NCBI GenBank assembly: GCA_018003315.1
Contig: JAGNEJ010000019.1
Coordinates: forward strand, 1 to 59,995
Source of the DNA: Verrucomicrobiales bacterium
GTDB lineage: Bacteria > Verrucomicrobiota > Verrucomicrobiia > Verrucomicrobiales > V1-33
DNA length: 59,995 nucleotides
Direction: 5' to 3'
The notes under the pieces were generated by a model. It saw only the letters and a list, made by a program, of their open reading frames with translations, did no database searches and was not told the DNA's origin. Of this stretch, positions 44,501-51,109 are shown piece by piece; within the stretch, counting starts at the first letter, position 1, and each line of letters starts with the position of its first letter. The position numbers and the translations under genes were made by a program.

Positions 44501-47500
44501 CGCAGCGCCGCAGGATCCAGCCGCTCGCTCACCTGAAACAGAAACGCCTGGTTCCAGTGGCTGGAATCGCGGAGTTCCTGTTCAAAAAACCAGTGCTGAA
44601 CCGGCAGCAGCGGGATGTCCGCAGGATCAACCGCCACCGCCACCGGCTGGGGAGCAGTGGAGGCTTGCGCTCCCGCAACCGCTGCCAATGCGGCCACCGT
44701 CGGATTTTCAAACAACTGCCTCGGAGTCACCTGCAGTCCTGCTTTTCTGGCCTGGGCGATCAAATGAATGCTGAGAATGGAGTCGCCCCCGAGTTCGAAA
44801 AAGTTGTCGTTCACTCCCACCCGGTTCACTTTCAGCACCGCGGCCCACACTGCCGCCAATGCTTCCTCAATGGCATTTCCAGGAGCCAGATAGGCATTCC
44901 CTAACGACTCCCGTTCCATCTGCGGCGCAGGAAGCGCTGCCCGGTCGAGTTTTCCGTTGTTGGTGATGGGAAAACGATCCAGAAAGACAAATGCAGCCGG
45001 CACCATGTAGTCCGGAAGCTTTTCCCTGAGATGGGACCGAAGCGCCTCCGTCGGCGGCACGCTTTGCGCACTGACCACGTAGGCGCAGAGCCTCTTTTCG
45101 CCCGGCGTGTCCTCGCGCGGAATCACCGCGGCCTCGCGCACCAGCGGATGGGAACACAGGACGCTCTCAATCTCGCCCAGCTCAATGCGGAACCCGCGGA
45201 TCTTCACCTGCTGGTCGATGCGCCCGAGGTATTCGATGTCGCGTCCGGGCAGAAAGCGCGCCAGGTCGCCGGTGCGATAAAGTCGCCCGCTGGGATTTCC
45301 TGACAAATGGTCGGGAATGAACCGTCCGGCGGTCAGTTCCGGGCGCTGCCAGTAGCCGCGGGCCAGCCCGGCTCCGCCGACAAAGAGTTCCCCCGGCACG
45401 CCCATGGGCACTGGTCGCAGTGCGGCATCGAGAATGTAAACCTGGAGGTCGGGAATGGGGATGCCGATGACGCTGCCGCCCCTGAGATCCCTGCTGGAAA
45501 GCGGCCTCCAGGTGACGTGCACGGTGGTTTCGGTGATTCCATACATGTTCACCAACTGCGGATGCTGGTCGCCGTGGCGTTGAAACCACGGCTGGAGGCT
45601 CTGCATTTCCAGGGCTTCACCACCAAAGATCACCAGACGCAGTGCCAGCCCGGACTGCTCCGGCAGCGCCTCCTCCGCCGCCATTAGCTGCCGGAAGGCA
45701 CTGGGTGTCTGGTTGAGAACCGTGACCTTTTCCGCCGCCAGCAGGTGCAGGAATTCCTCCGGCGACCGGCTGGCATGATAGGGCACCACCACGAGCCGGC
45801 CACCGTATAACAGTGCACCCCAGATTTCCCAGACGCTGAAGTCGAAGGCGGTGGAATGAAATAGCGTCCAGACATCCGATCCGTCGAAGCGGAACCACGG
45901 GTCCGTGGCGCTGAACAGCCGCGCCACGTTGTGGTGGGTGATGCAGCAGCCCTTGGGTTTTCCGGTCGAGCCGGAGGTGTAAAGCACATAGCAAAGCTGG
46001 TCCGGAGTCTGCGGCACAGCCTCCAGGGCGACACCCTCGGCCAGCGCGGGAATGTCCTCCATGCAGATGATTGCCGCGGTGCTGGCGGGAAGGCGTCCGG
46101 CCAGGTTCCGTTCGGTCAGGAACACCGGCGCCCCGGCATCCTCCATCATGAAGGCAAGCCGGTCCTGTGGATAGGCCAGGTCGATGGGCAGATAGGCGCC
46201 GCCAGCCTTCAGAATGCCCAGCAGGGCGATCACCAGTTCCGGGCGGCGCTCCAGACAAAGCCCCACCACGGTTTTACGCTTCACGCCATGCTGCCGCAGA
46301 TGCACCGCCACGGCATCCGAGCGGCGGTCCAGCTCCGCATACGTCAGGGAAACGCCCTCACCGGCCAGAGCCACGGCGTGCGGCGTGCGGAGAACTTGCC
46401 GGGCGAACAACTCTGGCAGCGTCCCTTCCGTCGGCGGGCCGGCAGCCGGAGGGTTCCATTCCCGCACCAACTGATGCCGTTCTGCGTCGGTTAGCATTTC
46501 GAGATCCCGCAGACGGGCTTCGGGGCGCGAAACCATGCTGGCGCAGAGCATTTCCAAATGCCCGAGCATGCGCTCCATGGCATCAGCAGCAAATTGACGG
46601 TTGTCGTATTCCAGGCGCAGGGAGATCCGCTGTCCCCCGTGCACTGCCAGCACCAGCGGAAAGCCAGGCTTTTCATACAATCGAATGCGCCGACGCTGCC
46701 ATGCGGGATGCTGCAGAGCCAGCGCTTCGCCGAGATCGAACCCGTCGAAATTGACCGCCGTTTGCAACAGCGGCTTGTCCCCGTCCACGCTGCTCCAGGC
46801 ATGAATTTGCGGGAGCGGCGTGTGTTCATGCGGGCGCATTGCCACCCAGGACGCGCGCAGATCCTCCAAAAACGCCTGCAGTGGCTTGTCAGGATCCACC
46901 ATCGCCCTGACCGGCAGGGTGTTGATGAAAAGGCCGGCGGCATCGTCCAACCCCGGAACGGTCGATTTCCGGCAAGCCCGCACCGCGCCAAAAACGACGT
47001 CGGTTTCACCGGTGCAGCGGCTGAGCACCAACGCCCAGGCCGCCTGAAACAGGGTGTTGAGCGTCACCCGGCAGCGTCCTGCCAAGCTGCGCAATCCCTC
47101 GGCCAAGGAAGACGGCAGGAAAATTTCCCGGTCCGCCTGGCGCGGCGCATCCTCACATTCGCCAACCCGGACCACCGGCAGTGGCGTAGGGGCCGAAAAG
47201 CCGCGCAGTTGCTCCTTCCACCAGGCTTCCGATGCGTGGAAATCAATGCGCTGCAGCGCGGCCACATGGTCGAAGAATCCGGCTTCCGCCGGTGACTCCG
47301 GCGCGCGCCCTTCGCACTGGGCAAACACCTCGTCCAACAGCAGGGGAAACGAGCGGCCATCCAGGAGAATGTGGTGGAACGTCCACACGATGCGGCAGCG
47401 TCCGGCTGCCAGACGGAACAATGCCACCCGCTGCGGGGGAGCGGTTTCCAGACAAAATCCTGACATCCGATCTGCGTGCAGCCAGGTTTCGAACGCGCGG

Positions 47501-47811
47501 CTCTCTGCGGCCTCATCCAGCGCACGGTGGTCGAGCACCGCAAATTTCGGTGAAGCCTGCGCCTCGATCACCTGTTCCAAACCGCCTTCCCAGGAAAAGC
47601 GGGTGCGCAATACGGGATGCCGCAGGGTGACCTGCCGCCACGCCGCCTCCAGTTGCGCCGCATCCAATTCCTCCGGCGACTCGATCACCAATTGCTCGAT
47701 GTCGATCCCGGAATGGCGGTCTGACAGCCAGTGAAACAGCATTCCCTGCTGCAGCGGAGTCAGCGGATGGCGCGCATCCACTGCGATCGAATCGGGAGCG
47801 GTTCCCTTCAT
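41524..47811 (-). CDS. NRPS: C-A(Thr)-PCP-E-C*-PCP
   Basis: 2095 residues. First C about 10-450 (His146-His147 in HHILLDG); with no module upstream it is a candidate lipo-starter domain. A about 460-950: TSGSTGKPKG, Asp657, and specificity residues DFWNIGMVHK, the canonical L-threonine code. PCP Ser1011 (LGGDSI). Epimerization domain about 1055-1480 (HHLVVDGVSW at 1198, HGREDVF, VLFNYLG), giving D-allo-Thr. Second C about 1500-1940 reads SVPDLMLDGWSW: the catalytic HH is replaced by Pro1666-Asp1667. It is followed directly by a carrier (Ser2022, LGAQSL) of the kind found before KS domains; no A domain lies between. The start overlaps the amidase stop by four bases. Confidence 0.92.
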   Translation of the reverse strand: MKGTAPDSIAVDARHPLTPLQQGMLFHWLSDRHSGIDIEQLVIESPEELDAAQLEAAWRQVTLRHPVLRTRFSWEGGLEQVIEAQASPKFAVLDHRALDEAAESRAFETWLHADRMSGFCLETAPPQRVALFRLAAGRCRIVWTFHHILLDGRSFPLLLDEVFAQCEGRAPESPAEAGFFDHVAALQRIDFHASEAWWKEQLRGFSAPTPLPVVRVGECEDAPRQADREIFLPSSLAEGLRSLAGRCRVTLNTLFQAAWALVLSRCTGETDVVFGAVRACRKSTVPGLDDAAGLFINTLPVRAMVDPDKPLQAFLEDLRASWVAMRPHEHTPLPQIHAWSSVDGDKPLLQTAVNFDGFDLGEALALQHPAWQRRRIRLYEKPGFPLVLAVHGGQRISLRLEYDNRQFAADAMERMLGHLEMLCASMVSRPEARLRDLEMLTDAERHQLVREWNPPAAGPPTEGTLPELFARQVLRTPHAVALAGEGVSLTYAELDRRSDAVAVHLRQHGVKRKTVVGLCLERRPELVIALLGILKAGGAYLPIDLAYPQDRLAFMMEDAGAPVFLTERNLAGRLPASTAAIICMEDIPALAEGVALEAVPQTPDQLCYVLYTSGSTGKPKGCCITHHNVARLFSATDPWFRFDGSDVWTLFHSTAFDFSVWEIWGALLYGGRLVVVPYHASRSPEEFLHLLAAEKVTVLNQTPSAFRQLMAAEEALPEQSGLALRLVIFGGEALEMQSLQPWFQRHGDQHPQLVNMYGITETTVHVTWRPLSSRDLRGGSVIGIPIPDLQVYILDAALRPVPMGVPGELFVGGAGLARGYWQRPELTAGRFIPDHLSGNPSGRLYRTGDLARFLPGRDIEYLGRIDQQVKIRGFRIELGEIESVLCSHPLVREAAVIPREDTPGEKRLCAYVVSAQSVPPTEALRSHLREKLPDYMVPAAFVFLDRFPITNNGKLDRAALPAPQMERESLGNAYLAPGNAIEEALAAVWAAVLKVNRVGVNDNFFELGGDSILSIHLIAQARKAGLQVTPRQLFENPTVAALAAVAGAQASTAPQPVAVAVDPADIPLLPVQHWFFEQELRDSSHWNQAFLFQVSERLDPAALRAAVAALLEHHEAFRLRFRRDAGGRWIQFLAASPVDDVLEVHRHPGLANGALGSRMREIVDGAHRGFDYQMGPVLKVVYLDLGEDRPGRLLLAAHHLVVDGVSWSILRHDLETACRQAALQQAVQLPAVPAPYLAAAIRPAQWLELPAAREELAWWSALQERWDGAPVLPPDVAEAGANTEGSVAVAEISLSEKETSELLQAVPRICKMRITEVLLAAWALAFVRVTGRRNLCLHVERHGREDVFGSLDLSHTIGWFTAIHPLLLDLPSSDLADALGAAKESLRQVPQHGAGYGVWKYCGYQFSGAMTADVLFNYLGRLDQITDGSELFLPAPESTQPWHGPASGRRYAVEIDSWVLHGCFCAAWRFSKNLHREETVQRLAEAFAQALREIILFARSEGGPVLTPAEFPAARLDQASLTRLGRLPGGVEDVFALSPGQVLFHTAAATKANAGFDQWQFRIASDLDLAAYQKSWQRVFRQHPLLRASFHAVGLPHPVQVIHESDDAHWEVVDWSALTLQEAEARWVEWTTTDAARGNDLTKGPLPRFMAAKLPAGGWRFCWSVPDLMLDGWSWPVVFGAAGKHYAAIRDGAPPERMQIRSFRQQVEWLAERNWTEEEHFWRAELRGVTGPTPLPMQSPASARARRMARSQVRLDAGTAAAFSAFCRQRRFTPAALVQAAWVLLLARASAAPEVVIGAAFSGRAAEIPGVEEIVGPFSTNLPVRLGVDADVSGGVFLQQVQEKLLTLTEHQYASVEQLHDWSEIPWSLRLFESLVVFQNYRTDAAARPSGSDIEISEFSGPVHTNYPLTLVVTPDADSWECVLLHQETCCQPDWAAMLLADAVGLMQRLVSQPDISLKELLAACKTPEDSASRLASPRRPSGTRTAPRTPLQQQIAAVWTQAFGHAEFGVDDNFFDLGAQSLLLLRVHKKLREVTGREISIVQIFQHPTISSLAAFLQPPGGPSGHGQSLGEQARERAAAARAALTRGRSGRRP

Positions 47812-48602
47812 GCCGGGTCATCCTCCATGTTGATGACGATTTCATCGCGCCGGTCTCGCAGCGCCGGAAACGCGGCCCGCCAGTCGGCAACCAGCCGGGG
47901 ATCCGCCTCCGCCCTGACCAGCGTCGGCTGCGCCCCGCCCTCGGCCAGGACTTTGCCCTGCGAATCCACAATCAGGCTGCGCCCGGAATAGCTGTTGGCA
48001 GGATCACTGCCCGTGCGGTTGATCCCGACCACATAGGCAAGGTTCTCAATCGCCCGGGCCCGCAGCAGCGTGGTCCAGTGGTCCATTCTTACCGACGGCC
48101 AATTGGCAATGACCACGAAAAAATCCGCATCCGCTTCCAAGGCGGCCCGGAATACTTCTGGAAAGCGCAGGTCATAACAAATCACCGGCGCGATGCGGAA
48201 CCCGCCCCAGGAAAAAGCCCCGATTTCCCGCCCTGCCGGATAGTGCTCGGCTTCGCCCGCGAGCGTAAACGGGTGGAGTTTGCGATACCGGTGCAGGCAA
48301 TTGCCGTCAGGGCCAAACGCAATCGCCTCATTGGCCGCCTGCTCCTTTTCCCTGCGCGCCACCCCGCCGATCAGACAGCACTGATACTGCCGCGCCAGGT
48401 CGGCCAGAAATTTTTCAGATTCCCGGGCAATGGAGTCGCCCGCTTTCCGCGGCTCCATGCTGAAACCCGTCGCAAACAACTCCGGCAACACCAGCAAACT
48501 TCCTGCCGCAATCCGAACCTGCGAAAGCAACGCACGAACCCGGGCAAAGTTCGTTTCCCGATCTTCCCATGCAATATCTGATTGAATGGCGATAATTTCC
48601 AT
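47808..48602 (-). CDS. Nitrilase-superfamily amidohydrolase, first gene of the NRPS/PKS operon
   Basis: 264 residues with the complete triad Glu41 (LVLPELFATGFS), Lys108 (YRKLHPF) and Cys142 (ICYDLRFPE). ANWPSVRMDHWTTLLRARAIENLAYV and VGINRTGSDPANSYSGRSLIVD match omega-amidases of the YafV/Nit2 type, which hydrolyse alpha-keto acid amides such as 2-oxoglutaramate. The stop overlaps the NRPS start (ATGA), so it is translationally coupled to the assembly line. It could trim or release an amide in the product, free an amine donor product after transamination, or simply be a carried-along repair enzyme. The start is the ATG at 48602 after an AT-rich leader. Confidence 0.88.
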   Translation of the reverse strand: MEIIAIQSDIAWEDRETNFARVRALLSQVRIAAGSLLVLPELFATGFSMEPRKAGDSIARESEKFLADLARQYQCCLIGGVARREKEQAANEAIAFGPDGNCLHRYRKLHPFTLAGEAEHYPAGREIGAFSWGGFRIAPVICYDLRFPEVFRAALEADADFFVVIANWPSVRMDHWTTLLRARAIENLAYVVGINRTGSDPANSYSGRSLIVDSQGKVLAEGGAQPTLVRAEADPRLVADWRAAFPALRDRRDEIVINMEDDPA

Positions 48603-48897
48603 TTCTAATCCAATTTTATGGTATAATTTCCGTAATTGCCATCGGTATTGCTTTTTGTCAAATTCCTTGCGTCTTCAAGTATTTTCAATCTTCAAATAAT
48701 CAAAATTGTTAAAATTTCATCGAGATTCGTCAACAGAATCCAGAACTACCATAATTTATTCCAATCACCGTTGGTTTTCCAGAAATAAATTCACCAAACT
48801 GCACATGATTTTTGAGAATTTTCTTAAAAACTACTAGACTTGCATTTCGGAACCACTAAAGTCGAGAATATTTTCTAGAATCACAGCGATTACAGAA
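48603..48897. promoter_or_regulatory. AT-rich divergent control region between NRPS/PKS operon and exopolysaccharide genes
   Basis: About two-thirds A+T over 295 bases, in sharp contrast with the GC-rich neighbours. On the minus strand TTGACA (48656-48661) is a perfect -35 box, but no good -10 follows at 17-base spacing (CAATTA at 48633-48638). On the plus strand TTGCAT (48840-48845), an 18-base spacer and GAGAAT (48864-48869) is a weak candidate ending 28 bases before the ATG at 48898. Many A and T tracts suggest bent DNA and binding by nucleoid proteins. No gene is present. Confidence 0.55.
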
Positions 48898-50358
48898 ATG
48901 AATTTTTCCATTTGGCCTCAACTCCAGTTTCGTCGGATCGCATGGACGGCCGCGAGCGGCATGTTCCTGCTCGGTGCCGGTTCTGGAGAAGAAACTGCGG
49001 AGCGGGGTAGCTCAGTGGAAATTGAACCGTTGGTGGAACTGGTGGATGCGCCACCGGGCGGGACGGAACCGGCCGAGGAGGCGGCCAAAGCAGACCCAGC
49101 CCTGGTGCTGCCCCAGAGCCCTGACAACCCGGACGACGCGGGGACTGCAAGCGAACGTCCACCAGAGGCTTCTGCGCTGATTCCGCAGCCGATGCAACCC
49201 CTGCAGCCCATTCAGCCGGTGCAGGCGGAAAGTCCGATCGCCGCGGAAAACAGCGCCTCAGCCGCCCCCCCGCCGCCGATCATGTCGTCCCGGCGGCGCT
49301 TCCAGTTTTCGGCGGATGTCAGCGCCATCTACGACGACAACATCTTTTTCAGCTCCACCAATCCCACGAGCGATTTCATTTTTGTCGCCAGCCCGAAACT
49401 CTCGCTTGGCCTGGGCGATTTCCGGGCCCGTGAGGAAACCTACTGCATTCTCAATTACAATCCCGAGGCCATCTTCTTCACCGACAACCACGACGAAACG
49501 AGCCTCGATCACAACGCCAAGGTGGAAATCCAGTATGCGATCGCCCGGCTGGCAGTCGGCCTGGAGGCGGAATACCACCACCTCAGCGGCGCCACTCCGG
49601 ACTTGGGAGACCGGGTGAACCGGGACGAGGCCAAAGCACGGCTGCGGCTCGCCTACGGCTGGGGTGCCTCCTGGGAGGCGGAAACCAATGTTCTCTGGAC
49701 CGGAGTGAACTACGAGCCGGGAGCGCTTTCTGATTTCTCCGAATATGTCAACGAAACGTTCCTCCGCTACCAGCTCACTGCACGCACCAAAGCAGCACTG
49801 GGAGTTGCCATCGGAAGACTGGAGGTGGACGGCTACGGCGACCAGAGCTTTGAGCGGGCACTGCTGCAGGTCATCTCCGACGTGGGCTCCAAGCTCACCC
49901 TGAAGTTCAAAGGAGGCGTCGAATTCCGGCAGACCGAATACGCAGACTACTCCTCGCCGGTATTTTCCCTGGGGCTGGACTATCGGCTGCGGGAAACGAC
50001 CACGCTTGGACTTAATGCCTACCGTGAAGTGCAGGCCTCCGGCGGCTCGCCCGGAGAAAACGTGATTCGCACCGGGCTGGTCGCCCGCCTGCGCCAGCGG
50101 CTGGGTCAGCGGTTCGTTGCCGGACTGGATGTCGGTTACGAACAACTGGGCTACCGCCAGGCCGGAAAGCCAAAGGAAAATGCCAAACCAACCGGGCGAA
50201 ATGACGACTACTTCTACATCCGCCCTTCCCTGACATACGAGCTGCGCGAGGACCGCCGCCTGGAACTCTACTACCTCCACCGCGAAAACGACTCCTCGGA
50301 AAGCGATGCGTCGTTCGCTGGAAACCAGGCCGGACTCTCCTTCGGCATGGACTTCTGA
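48898..50358 (+). CDS. Outer-membrane beta-barrel protein of an exopolysaccharide system (BBP2-like)
   Basis: 486 residues. After a signal-like start (MFLLGAGSGEET region) comes a long disordered Pro/Gln/Glu-rich linker with PMQPLQPIQPVQ (about residues 95-125), then a barrel: FQFSADVSAIYDDNIFFSS, FIFVASPKLSLGLGDF, alternating strands, DYFYIRPSLTYELREDRRLELYYLHREND, and the terminal Phe of SFGMDF used by the Bam machinery. The pattern fits the putative beta-barrel porin family that travels with Wza/Wzc genes in Verrucomicrobiota and some Proteobacteria. Two bases separate it from the Wza-like gene, so they form an operon. Confidence 0.8.
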   Translation: MNFSIWPQLQFRRIAWTAASGMFLLGAGSGEETAERGSSVEIEPLVELVDAPPGGTEPAEEAAKADPALVLPQSPDNPDDAGTASERPPEASALIPQPMQPLQPIQPVQAESPIAAENSASAAPPPPIMSSRRRFQFSADVSAIYDDNIFFSSTNPTSDFIFVASPKLSLGLGDFRAREETYCILNYNPEAIFFTDNHDETSLDHNAKVEIQYAIARLAVGLEAEYHHLSGATPDLGDRVNRDEAKARLRLAYGWGASWEAETNVLWTGVNYEPGALSDFSEYVNETFLRYQLTARTKAALGVAIGRLEVDGYGDQSFERALLQVISDVGSKLTLKFKGGVEFRQTEYADYSSPVFSLGLDYRLRETTTLGLNAYREVQASGGSPGENVIRTGLVARLRQRLGQRFVAGLDVGYEQLGYRQAGKPKENAKPTGRNDDYFYIRPSLTYELREDRRLELYYLHRENDSSESDASFAGNQAGLSFGMDF

Positions 50359-50360
50359 TC

Positions 50361-51059
50361 ATGATCCCCGTCCCCGCTGCCATCATGAGCACAAACTTTC
50401 CCGTTTTGCCACGCCTGCTGGGCATCGCGGCGGCCTGCAGCCAACTGGCCTGCCTGGCAGAACTGCGGGCGCAGGCGAATGCCAGCGGCAACCGGATGGA
50501 AGTCCGCAGGGCCGCACCAGCAGAAGCAACCGCGACTCCAGCCGGACCGGAATCCGGGTCTGGAACGGACAACTACCGGCTGCGGGCCAATGATGAAATC
50601 AATGTGCAGGTTTTCCAGGAGCCCGACCTCAGCGGCAAAGTCCGCGTCCGCGAGGACGGCACCGTCAGGCTCCCGCTCATCAACGAAACCGTCCGGGTCG
50701 GCGGACTGAATGCCACGGAGGTGGAAAACCGCATCCGGGCGCTGCTGGCGAGGGATTATGTCAGGGACCCCCGGGTCACGGTGAATGTGAGCGAGCAGGC
50801 GAAAGTCAACATCAGCGTCCGCGGACAGGTGAACCACGCCGGCACCTATCCCTTTCCCAGCAACCGCCCCGTCACCCTGCTCCAGGCCGTCAGCGCGGCC
50901 GGCAGCGAAACCCGGCTCGGCAACGTGAAAAAAGTCAGACTCACCCGCGTGTCCGGCGGACGGGCCATTGTCCGCGAGTTCGACCTCCGCGACCCCTCCG
51001 CCGCCACCGTTTATCTGCGCGACGGCGATGTCATCGAAGTTCCGGAACGCAGTTTCTAG
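50361..51059 (+). CDS. Polysaccharide export protein, Wza-like
   Basis: 232 residues; a start 24 bases later (MSTNFPVLPR, 50385) is also plausible and gives a tidier export signal. The polysaccharide-export domain begins NYRLRANDEINVQVFQEPDLSGKVRVREDGTVRLPLINETVRVGG and is followed by ALLARDYVRDPRVTVNVSE, then an SLBB unit (KVNISVRGQVNHAGTYPFP to GDVIEVPERSF). Such proteins form the outer-membrane channel for exopolysaccharide. Only one SLBB unit is present, so the protein is short compared with E. coli Wza, which is common in this phylum. No lipobox is certain, although LACLA near the start might serve. Confidence 0.85.
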   Translation: MIPVPAAIMSTNFPVLPRLLGIAAACSQLACLAELRAQANASGNRMEVRRAAPAEATATPAGPESGSGTDNYRLRANDEINVQVFQEPDLSGKVRVREDGTVRLPLINETVRVGGLNATEVENRIRALLARDYVRDPRVTVNVSEQAKVNISVRGQVNHAGTYPFPSNRPVTLLQAVSAAGSETRLGNVKKVRLTRVSGGRAIVREFDLRDPSAATVYLRDGDVIEVPERSF

Positions 51060-51109
51060 CCAATTTCCGCCGCATCCGCACCCTGCCCCCTCTCCCATTC
51101 CGCCCGTCC

